Positions 23,501-34,304 of a stretch of 57,204 nt of DNA are shown one piece after another. The position numbers and the translations under genes are program-made. The notes under the pieces were generated by a model. That model made no database searches and had not been told where the DNA came from. It worked only from the letters and a program-made list of their open reading frames with translations. Each line of letters opens with the position of its first letter. The first letter of the stretch is position 1. The DNA lies in NCBI GenBank assembly GCA_036940085.1, contig JALLBK010000457.1, forward strand, positions 1 to 57,204, written 5' to 3'. Source of the stretch: Discostella pseudostelligera. Lineage: Eukaryota; Bacillariophyta; Thalassiosirophyceae; Thalassiosirales; Thalassiosiraceae.

Positions 23501-26500
23501 GCACCTGCAGTGTTTTACAGAAACGAACTAATGCGGCATCAAGGCTTTCGGCAAGAGTACGAATTTGAGAAGGAGTGCATCAACCAAATGGCACGAAGCA
23601 ATGTCCGTAGATATGAATCCATGTTCAACGAAGGTCGAAGTGCCAACGAAAAATACGAGGCATACGTCAAAATTGGTTATGGCATTACATACTCGAAGTA
23701 CAACACCTTGATGCACTTCTTGACTGTTGCTGAGGGCTATTGGGCCAATCCTGATGTGAACAACGTTCAATTATTCGGAAAAGATATTCGAACCATTCTA
23801 TCGTTATCTTGCCAGAAGATTTTCATGGACCCTGGTCACTGTGGATACTATTACTACGGGCCATTGGAACTGCGCGATTCTTTCCGCTCCGAGTTTGATC
23901 TCGCAGTTTCGAAAGGCTTTGGCCGTGCATGCGCCACTGTTGCGACGACAAAAGTTCGTGGTTGTAACAATCTGGCGGTTGTAGATCGGGTGTACGAGTT
24001 CTATTATTTGAAAGGCATACTCGAGCGTCTCTTCCTCAACGCCAACAACACTCGTATCAAATCTGACAACATGATGCTGAACTTGTTGTTGCTTTCGCTT
24101 CAACTCGATTTTGGATTATTTGACCAGTACGCTTCTTTGTTGAACATCCCATTCATGAAAGATTTGCAACATGAAGCCGATACACGAGAACTCCAGGTCG
24201 AGATTGCGAATTTGATTTACGACTTTGATCGAAAGCACGGTGCGAATTCCGTCACGCGTTCTAAAGTGGAGGAATTACTGTTTGAGGTATCCTACAAGTT
24301 CCTCATCAACAAGAACTTCGACATCAACTCGAGCCAATTCAAACTCATTGCAATGCTCAATGCAGATTCAGATTACCAAGAATATGTTCTCCTCGTCAAA
24401 ATTTACATGTCTCTTTGCTCCATCAACAAGTCCGTGGAGGTTGATTACTACAAAATGAAAGTCAATGGAGCCTTCCACATTATCATTCCATTCAACTTCA
24501 GCAAAATGACTAGTGAATATCTTGAGGAGATCACCAAGGTCCACTCCTTCTCGGAAAATAACGGTATTATGATGTATGATGACATCCATGTCTTCGATCT
24601 TAGACCACACCAACCGGAAATCAACCTCTACCGAATTCGATTAGAATCAAGCAATCCTGAGATCCAGAGCATGGTGAAATATATTGAATTCACCAATGTG
24701 TTCCAGGCTCTTTCGAAGGAGGAGCAATACCTCATATTTATTGCTGACAACGTCATTCTTGTCGATGTTCACGTCGGAGGAAAGATGAGCGTTCGGATCA
24801 ACCAAGTTGATGCTAAGGTTGCCACAATATTCTTCAATGAAGCAATCTCGTTCATCCCATGCTTCAAGTTTTCAGAGAGTGAGGATGTCATCATTTTTAC
24901 CTCCCGCAATATACATTATTTAGTGGATAAAGGTGGGCAGTTCTGCCCTGACTATTATGGTGGGTTCGACAACATATTATTATCTTGGATGTTTCAACGT
25001 GACGCGAACACTTACAATTTTCTTTTGATACAGGGATGAAGCATGAGTTGATTGAATGCATTTCCTCAGAAGAAATATTTGTGGACCTAAACGACGAGCC
25101 CCGATTCCGCACGGCGAAGCTTAATGAGCTTATAACTGAATCGAAGGTTGTTGTATATTTCCCAGACTATATGTTATTGGTGTCCAGGTAAGGTGGTTCA
25201 GGCTCTTTCATCGAGTGTTCAGTAATTTATCTTTTATTCTAACCGTACGTTTCTCTCGCTTAGCCGCCATCAATTGATCAATCTCCTGGATTACGCCATC
25301 TACATTCGCAATATTGGCTTTTTCATTCTCGTGCTATTCGCTCTCCGGCGGACTTCAATTCACCTCGAATTCATTGAAAGGAAAGATAAAGTTGTGCAAA
25401 TAGCAGGGTAAGTTTGGTTCCTTTCTCGACTTTAGTCGACAATGATTGATTCCACCCACTTATTTGCTGTACACTTGATGCGATGACTTTCATTTCTGCA
25501 GCCCCTGGAAAGAAGCTATTCTTTACGTATTAAATCGGAGCGCCAACGGTCACTACGATTCGGTCTTTGAAAAGCAATTTGTGGACGTCAATCAACATAA
25601 GCGCCTTCTGCTTCGTGATTTTATTGAAATCCTAGCAGACAACTTCACCCGCTACCAACGATTTGTTGATGGGGAGTACCAAATTGTACCAAGGGAGAAG
25701 CAGAAACGGTTCCTAGAACATATTATCTGCGGGGATGAGTGTTTTCATTTCAGTGAAGTAGGAAGTGGAAAGACAAAAGGTGAGCATGATTCCTTCATAT
25801 TGCTCGTGCATTTTTCGGCCTCAACCTCACGCGTACTTGCCCTGCTTAAACGTGAACAGTGATCATGCCACTTCTTTGTCAGATTTTCTTATCGAATAAT
25901 AAAGATGCTCATAAGCATCTCGCCCGTGGAGGAAAGGAAAAGGATACATTGATCATTCTTGTACCCGAGCACCTCTTACCCGACGCAAGAACACAAGTGT
26001 TCAGGCATTGTCTCAACCTCAACTTTCGTCAGGATTACCGGATATTTGACGATATTCTATCTCTCCTCCACAAGGATGTGAGCTTTATCCCGATTACAGG
26101 TCGAAAACAGAAACAAATATTTGTGACTAGCTTCAATCAATTTAAGAAAGCATTGACTTACGAGAAGATTTGCAAAAAGATACGACCCCATCGCGAACAC
26201 ATTCTAGTAGTTGCAGATGAGGTTGACGATTTCCTTGGCAAGTCAGAGTTCTGCTTTTTATTGCTTTTGCTTTTTCATACGGCCGATGTGCTCATTGTTC
26301 ACTACTCAATCGAATTCCAGAACGGGACAAGCTTGTGTTCAACATCTGTTCCAATAAGGCTAATACGTTTGACCGCAATACATTGGAGTACTTTTATGAA
26401 GTCAGCTATGCAGCGTATCATGCGATAGAGTGCCGACCAATCTTCTTTGCGGCCGCCAATCCGTTGTACTGGAAAGAGCTTTACTCGAAATATGTGGCTA

Positions 26501-29216
26501 TTCATAGTGAAATTCAGGACGCTAGCAAATCTCTCAATAAAAGCTTTGGTGAGTTGAATACCTTCGCTCATATTTGCAGTTCATCATAGTATGATCATCC
26601 TCATATGTTCCCGATGCTCTTCCTTGTAGGCATTTTCAATGAAAAAACATTACGCCATTGCTCCACCAGCATTGCACACGACATCGAGGGATACAAAGCG
26701 CTCATCGCACGCCCATATGAATCTGTTAATCGAGCCATGCCTGGCTCATACTACAGCGATGTAGAACGCACCATTTTCCTCACCTTTGTCATTCTCTCGG
26801 AAGATATTTCGAAATATGATGAGCTGTTCCAAGGCGAAAGAAAATTCATAACATTCGAGTACTGGAAGGAGCATTTGGCAGAACTTGATTTTGATGAACT
26901 TGTGTATGGTCACGACCGGCTATCTGAGATTGCGGAGAAGCATCCAAGCACTCTCAGTGGGCTAATTCGGTTCCTCTTTGTGATTATTTTGAAGAGGATG
27001 GAAGTCCGTGATAGGTCTAAGTCTGTGAACTCCATCGACATCATTTTCAACTTTGATTGCATTGGGTTTACCGGAACGCCATTTTTGGACAATTACCCCA
27101 CATCAGACTACATTCGCCATCAGCGGGTAGATGATATTCCACCATGCATTGATCGAAGCTTCTATGCTTACACAAGTGAAGGTCTCGAGACAGAGGAATT
27201 TGAACAGCGCTTTGCTCGATTCCAGGGTCAAAACAGCAATGTCAGACTGGAGTTTGTGTCGTCTGACTTCATGCATGGAACACTGAAGGTGAGCGAAGTG
27301 GATACTCTGGAGGCAATATTCAAAAAGGAAGAGAAGAAGCTACAAGTGGCGAACGGAGGAGTAACCACGACGCCCCCCTTCAATGTGATTGTCGACCTCT
27401 GCGGAATTTTCAAGCTTTCAAGTATCGATGATGTCCGCTCGTTGATACTGAAGCACTTCGGCCCTGACCTTTTCCACTATATTTATCACATCGATCAATC
27501 TGATGGTAGTGATAGGATGCTGTGTATCAAGTCGAACAACGACGTTACGTTCGATGAGGAATTCTACAAATTCCTTTGTCGCTCGTATGGTGCGAATCTT
27601 CGGGAGCGGGTGTTCTTCTTCATTGACAATCGAAACTACATCGGGAAAGATGTACCGTATCAACTAGTTTTCCAAAAGCATTTTAAGCTTCCTCTCTTTG
27701 TGAAGAGTGTTGTAATAGCTCATGATGTGGAGGACTTTAGTAAGATTTGGCAGGCAATGGGACGATCTCGTACTATGAATGAGACGACGTTTAGCATTTA
27801 CAAAAACAAGATTCCTGCTGGCTTGGTGGATGAAACTCGCGGTCTAGCAGACATCAAGGAGCATCCACTTACAAAGGTTTTATACACACGCAACTGTGAT
27901 AGCAAAATGGCTGGAAATCTATCGTCGATCTATCAGACCTTGATCGCACTTTACAACTTGTCGCAGGATTCATTTTACTACTCAGGTAAGTTCGGTAATT
28001 ACCTCACATCGACTATGTTCAATTATCGGTTACTCATTTGCCACAATCCGCAGATGAGATCGTGAACACCTTCATTGAAAAGATGGAAAGAACCATTGAT
28101 ACCAAGGTAAAAAGCATTGAGGAGAAGCTCGTTGGAATTGTGCTAGAATCCCCTCTCGCATTGGGACCTATGGGAAAGATCCTACAACATATTTTCCTCG
28201 ACAAGTTCCGGCGGAGCTCGATCAATTCTGTTGCGAAGAATAATCTGTCAACTCAAATGGTCGATACCTTGGTTAGGCATATTGTGCGGCAAAAGTTTGA
28301 GCAGCGACCTCCATCTCGGGATATCTATGACGAGTACATTCGCTTCCTCTCTGGCGAGCAAGCAAGTCTCATGGAAATATCCTACACGAAGCAGCAGCAA
28401 AAACAGAAACAAAAGCAGCAGGCCAAAAGTCAAGACAACGATACAATGGACGTGTTTGACAAACATAATCAACTACAGTTTGTGTCAAAAGAGGGAAATT
28501 ACTTCAAATCCACTGTCGATCCCGAGGAGGACGCAACAAAGAAGGTCCTCGCACTTCCGTTATCTATTCCCATCTTCTCTATGCAATACACTGCCAAAGG
28601 AAAGACTAAAGTCATCAATGTCTATCCCACCGTCCAGTTTCTCTACTCTCATCACATCATGCCGCGATATATTGACGACAATGTTCGACGCCTTCTCATC
28701 GACGGTAGTTCAGACAAGGCTGAGTTTTGTGCTGACTTTTTAACTTCGGTAACGAAGGAAACGGACGAAGTTGCTATGGGTAATGGAGCCGATGCAACGA
28801 AGATTCGTACAGATATCAAGCTCAGTGCCATTCGACAAAATCCACATTTCTCTCTCGTGGGCATCCAAGAGGGAGTTTACCTCATCGGTATGAAGGATCA
28901 ATTCAATATCCATGACTCTAAAACTCATCCTCTCAGCGAAAAGCTTCAATTTGCAGTGGACGAGCTTGGTTTTGTTCTCTTCGATCAGACAAACTCCAAG
29001 AGCGTGGACGTGTTCGGTCCTTATTTCATCGAATTGTACATACTTCTCGATGCCTTGTCGAAGCAAGAGGTGGCTCAAAACGTCATCACCTATTATTGCA
29101 ATCATAAGGACAGGCTAGAGAAGTGTCTTCAACTGTATGACGAGAAGCAAGGGAAAGGATTCATTTGCTGGCGATTTCTAATGAACCAGGTGGCAATGTT
29201 CGATGAATCAGAGTGA
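20530..29216 (+). CDS. Giant fusion: Ulp1/C48-like thiol-protease signature plus DUF3638/DUF3645-like SF2 ATPase
   Basis: Twelve exons: 20530-22001, 22104-22271, 22370-22992, 23080-23418, 23511-24932, 25034-25187, 25264-25407, 25502-25779, 25860-26237, 26321-26548, 26630-27985, 28054-29216. They sum to 7725 nt (2574 residues) and stay in frame across all junctions. Residues ~33-52 form one hydrophobic segment followed by RSWFRRC, a possible membrane anchor; a disordered Gly/Asp/Arg-rich stretch follows. A protease-like region has His422 (DAHFTAF), Asp438 (YYDPLNP), Gln535 and Cys541 (QLTGNTCYFQ). This is the His-Asp-Gln-Cys order of Ulp1/SENP enzymes, with Gln at -6 from Cys. Residues ~1500-2130 carry Walker A GSGKTK (1528-1533), a DEVDD box (1653-1657), FTGTP (1882-1886) and QAMGRSR (2110-2116), as in SF2 helicases. 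The GSGKTKVIMPLL and ADEVDDFL context resembles DUF3638/DUF3645 proteins. Function is unknown; a ubiquitin- or SUMO-linked ATPase is a guess. Confidence 0.6.
26238..26320 (+). other. GC-AG intron inside the ATPase gene
   Basis: The exon ending in ...GACGATTTCCTTG is followed by GCAAGT and the intron ends in CCAG. Using this non-canonical donor keeps the frame and joins DEVDDFL directly to ERDKLVF. Reading through ends the frame downstream, and I saw no GT donor nearby that keeps this join. Confidence 0.7.
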
Positions 29217-29319
29217 ATTATTAACGATAATAATGATGATTGGGCTTTATTTTGTCCATTAATCTTTCCCAAACATTCGGCTCACATCATTATTGCCGTC
29301 GATGCACAGAGGTCCCGCA

Positions 29320-31488
29320 CTACTTCTCAACCTTCTTCCTCTTCGCCGGTCGCACTCCACCTCCTCTCTTAGTAGTGTTCCCCGATTGCTGCCTCCTCCT
29401 TCCACCAAACTTGGCACGCATAGCTTTCATAACGTTATCATCCAATTCATTCGTCCCCGTTAATGGACATAACATGGTCCCTGCCAAGATATATCCACCA
29501 TTTTGTGACATGGACATGTTGGGATGTGTTCGGCCCTCGAGGACTTGATACTCACGGAACCAGGAGTCTGTAAGACGTAAGTTAATGGCAATGTTATGTC
29601 GTTGCATCATGGGCGGTGGCTTCTTCGTTCCTACTGCGTCGGGAATCGTGTTGTTGTTATTAGTGTCATCAACAGCATTGATACTTTCTGCATGATTGCC
29701 GTCAACATCAACCAACTCCTCCTGGGGCACATAGTAATTTTGCAACGCGTGGAAAGTGTGCAGTAAAGGCTCCAAAAACTCCGAATACACCACGAAGGGA
29801 CATGACGGTGCAAGATAGGGAAGTAGACCGAATAAAGTCGCGGTGGGATCATATTTGGTGGCGATGATGAGCGAATCGCATTGTCGCTTGTCATCTTCTC
29901 GAGGAGGACCATCATGATCCATCCTATCGGTGCTCTCTTCCACACCTTTCTCCTCTTTATCTACAGCCATTCCCACTCTTCCACCACCTCCGCCACCACC
30001 ATCTCCTCCTTCATTCACATTTCCATTCATCGAATAAACCTCCTTCTCATTACGACAATTTCCAATCAACTCTCGTAATTCCAACAGGCTATATCTTGTC
30101 AACTTTCGTGTAAATCGTGCACTCCTCTTCTCCAGAAATACATTAATTTTATGTTCCGTCTTGAGATCGTTGGTAATGTACGTGTGTGTGTGTGATTGGA
30201 GTGGTGCTGGCCATGAGATTTTTTCTCGATCACGTTTCTCAATGTCTACAATGTTGCTGCTGTCGGTGGTGGAGGTGGAGGTAGTGGCGGTATTGTTGGT
30301 CTCATTGCTACTGGTGCTGTTGCTTGTATTGCCAAACACCTCACCCAAACTAATCCACCTCAACATCTGACGTTCTCTCAAACTATAATTCATTCTTCCA
30401 GCAGTAACATCGACATATCCAGGTACAAATTTACCAGGATACAATCCCATCACTGTGCCGTACCCTCCCATTCTCTTCACACAACTTGCGGATATTATGC
30501 CTTGGACAGCATCATCTGCCACTAGTACATATTGCCCAGCATGGACATTGGCATTGGATAGTATTCGTCCTAAGGTATCATCCCGCAAATTGGCCATTTT
30601 GCGAGCATCTTTACTATGCATTGCCGCGCACATGGTAAATGGAGTAACTTGGACTATCCGACAACGGATTTGATATTTCATTTGTTTCCGAGTGACATAT
30701 TTCGCTTGACTATATTTGGTTTTGGATGAGAAGGTGGCTGAGTTGGAGATGAGTGCAGCGACAATGTGAGAGCCGGAGGTGGAGGATGATTTTAATTGAT
30801 CAACATGGGTGTGGGTGAGACGTTGGGAGGTGTTGTCGTCGATTAAGTTGCGATTGTCGCTGTGTGTAGTGGTAGTGTTTGTAGAAGCAGTTGTAGTAGT
30901 TGCAGTGCCACCATTAATATCATTGTCGTTCGAGGTTGGCATAGCGTCATCACCATCATCATCATTCTCCTCCTCTTCATTCTTCTCTTCTTCCGGATAA
31001 TTGTTACTCCCATTATTATTCATCAAAAAGATATCCGATTTGGGCAACAAATCTTCCCCATCAGCCAATGGAATTAATTTCCCATCCCTTCCCACCTCCA
31101 ACACTGTACCATACGGTAAACCAATCAAGTTATGAGTAGCATACGACCGTTTATTGATTTTACATGGATGATGTGGCGCGGCACCACCAACTCCACCGCC
31201 AATCCCACCTCCACCGCTGGCGCCAATGCCAGGACGTTTGTGTTTAGGCACGGCTTGAGCGAAGATTTGACGATTGTCGGCAAAATGGAGGAGGATGTGA
31301 TCGTATTCTCGAATGGTGGGGGGACCTAGCGTTGGGTGATTGCTGCTGCTGCTGCTGCTGCTGTTGATGATGCTGATATTGGTATTGTTATTATTGGTAG
31401 CGGCAGCGGTGGTGGCGTTCGAGTTCATGGTGTTGTATTTAGGAGATAAGTAGTAGTTAGTGGTGCATCGACGTCCGTCGGCCATCAT
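29320..31488 (-). CDS. TRM6: tRNA (adenine-58-N1) methyltransferase non-catalytic subunit
   Basis: The intronless frame gives 722 residues, longer than usual because of Asn/Ser/Thr/Gly-rich inserts. Family landmarks are the early LIGLPYGTVLEV box, the central KYVTRKQMKYQIRCRIVQ segment, and LSNANVHAGQYVLVADDAVQG followed by RMGGYGTVMGLYPG, the degenerate Rossmann region of TRM6/Gcd10. The C-terminal third ends with SWFREYQVLEGRTHP and a basic tail, also as in the family. TRM6 pairs with the catalytic TRM61 to make m1A58 in tRNA, needed for initiator tRNA stability. The start is the first of two adjacent ATGs; a later Met at MNSNATT is possible. Confidence 0.85.
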   Translation of the reverse strand: MMADGRRCTTNYYLSPKYNTMNSNATTAAATNNNNTNISIINSSSSSSSNHPTLGPPTIREYDHILLHFADNRQIFAQAVPKHKRPGIGASGGGGIGGGVGGAAPHHPCKINKRSYATHNLIGLPYGTVLEVGRDGKLIPLADGEDLLPKSDIFLMNNNGSNNYPEEEKNEEEENDDDGDDAMPTSNDNDINGGTATTTTASTNTTTTHSDNRNLIDDNTSQRLTHTHVDQLKSSSTSGSHIVAALISNSATFSSKTKYSQAKYVTRKQMKYQIRCRIVQVTPFTMCAAMHSKDARKMANLRDDTLGRILSNANVHAGQYVLVADDAVQGIISASCVKRMGGYGTVMGLYPGKFVPGYVDVTAGRMNYSLRERQMLRWISLGEVFGNTSNSTSSNETNNTATTSTSTTDSSNIVDIEKRDREKISWPAPLQSHTHTYITNDLKTEHKINVFLEKRSARFTRKLTRYSLLELRELIGNCRNEKEVYSMNGNVNEGGDGGGGGGGRVGMAVDKEEKGVEESTDRMDHDGPPREDDKRQCDSLIIATKYDPTATLFGLLPYLAPSCPFVVYSEFLEPLLHTFHALQNYYVPQEELVDVDGNHAESINAVDDTNNNNTIPDAVGTKKPPPMMQRHNIAINLRLTDSWFREYQVLEGRTHPNMSMSQNGGYILAGTMLCPLTGTNELDDNVMKAMRAKFGGRRRQQSGNTTKRGGGVRPAKRKKVEK

Positions 31489-31899
31489 GGTTTGTTGAGT
31501 TGCGAACTACTTATCTTTGATCGTTTCGGGTGGTGAGTGCGGAGGCATCGACGGGCAGACGATGAGACGCAGACTTCCACGTGGAAGAATGCTGACGTCA
31601 TCCTTGCTTTCACCTCGCGTCTCGCCGCGTAATTGCCTAGCCTCCGGCCACCAATCTCAAAACAAATACAAGTATCTAGAGTAGTATGTAGGTAGTAGTG
31701 CACAGCAACACCATGAACGCTTCCGTCGCCTACACCTACGGCTTCGGCTTCACACTCTGACTCTATCTCACTCTGGCGGAGCCCCGACCATAGTATTATT
31801 ATCATTCATTTATTCTCGACGGAGAGAGGAGAGACGCTGCTGCTATTTCTATTTAAGCTGAGCAAAAGTGATTCGACGAGGAGAGAGTGTGCATAAGAC
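31489..31899. promoter_or_regulatory. Divergent TRM6/Dsc3-like promoter with CACGTG and CRE palindromes
   Basis: This 411-bp gap contains a perfect 14-bp palindrome CTTCCACGTGGAAG at 31574-31587 and, a few bases on, TGACGTCA at 31593-31600. The first is a G-box/E-box, the second a cAMP-response-type bZIP site; TGACGT elements are known to mediate CO2/cAMP responses in diatoms. Here their use is inferred. Confidence 0.5.
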
Positions 31900-34162
31900 A
31901 TGACCCTGTTCTCCCATCATCCATTGCGTCGTACTGTTGACGATGATAACGACGAGAAGAGCAATAATGCTGATAATCAGCAAACTCCACTTCTAGCTTC
32001 ATCTTCACCGCAACGGCAGCTGCTGAATTCATCACCTCCTCCTTCTCCGCCGCCTCTCATGAATATGAATACTGCCAAAAATGAGAATAGCATGATGAAT
32101 GCTGGCAGCGACACGAGCACCACCAACAACACCCCCAGCAACATTACCACCAACTCTAACAACAGCACCGACATAATTAGCTTTGAGAACGATACATTTC
32201 AAATACGGATCAAAGTAAACGACGGGAAATCCACCTCCGATCTCATCTTACCTAACATAAATCCCAATACCATGAATGTGGGTCAATTGAAACAACGGAT
32301 ATTTGAGGCTCATTGCCACCGATGCCAACAACAGTCATCACACCTGCAACCAAATCCATCGCAAGATCAGCAACAATTGCAAAATAAGCATTATTCAGAA
32401 GGAGAGCACTACTTACGTCTCATAGTCCGTGGTAAAATGATGGCACCCGATTCCACACCCTTACATCAATTTGGTGTTGAGCAGAATGATGTAGTCCATG
32501 CTGTTTTGCTTGCCGTGGGTGGACATCCTGCTGCTGGTGGTGCTGCTGCTTCTAATGCTGGTACTGGTGTTGGAGGAGTAGGAGCAGCAGGTACACTCGG
32601 CGCAGGAAGTTTTGGTAGGGGAGATAGAAGGGGGCCAATTGTGAGAGTGGGGGGTGGGCAGCAAGCTCGGGCATTGCGTCGACTAAATAATGAATTGGGT
32701 GGAGGAGGAGGAGCGGGGCTAGTCCAACGAGGTGGTGGTGGCAGTGGCGGGGGTAGAGGTGGGGGAGGAGGTGATGGTGCTGCTACTCTTAATACTGCAA
32801 GTTGGAGAAATCGTCAATCGTTATGGCGACGGATTGGTATTGATGCCACGAACAATAATGGGAATGATGATTCGGAAGAAGAAGATGACGAGGATGACGA
32901 CGATGAAGCAAATAATAATGAGGTTGATCTAGAACTTGGGACTAATAGACAGGGGCGTCGGGAGAGGAGGAGTAGAAGAAGAACACCACGGGAGCGAAGA
33001 GGATTTGATCGACTACGTTCCACTGGCATGAGTCGGGAGGAGGTAATGGCCATTCGATCATACTTTGCAAGTTCGGTGGATCGATATATTGAACGACGAC
33101 GGGCTATGATGCGAGCCGCTGCTAGACATTTGAGTAATAATAGGAGGAGTAGATTGCGTGAGAGACGTGGTGATGGAATTGCTGGGAATGTCGCTTCTGG
33201 CGCTACAATAACTGGGGGAGACGGTGCGGAGGGAGGAGGGGATGCATCCGCATCGTCACGATCACGACGGAGGACGGGTACAGGTGAATCGACCAATTCA
33301 TTATTGGATACTACGGAAGACGAAGATGAAGACGAGGTTGATGGATCGGGTGGCAATGTAGAAGTGGAGCGGGTAGAGGAAGGTGGGAGGAGTAGAGACA
33401 ATTTGATCATAGATGGGGGCGGCAGTGGGGGTGCAGGGGAAGGAGGTGGCCGAATTGAAAGTGGTACTGCGGGCCAAACAGCTACGGCAACTACATCTTT
33501 CGAGGGAGAAGAAATATTCAATGATCGATTACGGATGGAAGACGAGTGGATGGCCGCACAGGTGAGAGAGAGCTGTTGTTCAATGTTTATGCACCCTTCC
33601 TTGTAACATACTTAAGATGCTCAACAATCCTCATTTTCGTTACAACAAAAATCGACTAATAATACTATGATGAACACAGGGGCCCTTCTCAGAGTTTCGC
33701 ATGAATCTCAACACCAGTAATCCTCTCCTTATGGCTGCCATTACGCAGGGGATGAATGCTACCGGAGGTCCACTCGATACGACAGCGCCTTTGGGTCTCT
33801 TCTCCCGATCTAGAAATCTTGGTCTATATCGCGGGCTGGTCAGTAGTACCGAAGATGGCACCGGCGATGACGACGATGAGATGTTCAGCGGTGCATTCAC
33901 CTCGAGCGGGGCGTTCGTTCACAGCAACAACATTGGATCCGATGCCTACCGCCGGTATGCTGGTCCTCTTCCCTCGGCGGGCACGGAAAAAGATCTAGTG
34001 TGGGGATTTCTATTGGGATTCTTCGTCGGGTTCATTATGTTGTTTTGGGTGTGGATGCCATCCGTTCCACACCGGCAGAAGATTGGTATTATTTTGGGAA
34101 TTAGCGCTCAGTTGGGTATAAATTTGCTAAGAAAGAGTGGTCGAGGAGATGATGCAATATAG
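31900..34162 (+). CDS. Dsc3-like ubiquitin-like-domain subunit of a membrane E3 ligase
   Basis: Exons 31900-33561 and 33680-34162 encode 714 residues. After a disordered N-terminus, residues ~100-208 form a ubiquitin-like domain (FQIRIKVND ... LRLIVRGKMMAP ... VVHAVLLAVGG). A Gly/Arg/Asp-rich linker leads to GFDRLRSTGMSREEVMAIR near residue 368, the hallmark of the C-terminal domain of yeast Dsc3 (DUF2407_C). An acidic linker ends in EDEWMAAQ. The last exon contains two hydrophobic segments (~659-682 and ~688-704), LVWGFLLGFFVGFIMLFW and IGIILGISAQLGINLL, as in Dsc3. In yeasts the Dsc complex is a Golgi/endosome ubiquitin ligase that acts in SREBP cleavage and membrane protein quality control. 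The substrate in this organism is unknown. Confidence 0.75.
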
Positions 34163-34304
34163 ACACCTGGATTAGAGGAAGTGGGCTGTGTCAATGTCAC
34201 GCGAAGGTGCTACGTTGAGTGTTTCCATAATACCGATTATCAGCAGAGTTGAGAGGGAATGTTGTAACAGTAACTGAATTGTTAAAATGCTAGAGATATC
34301 TATT

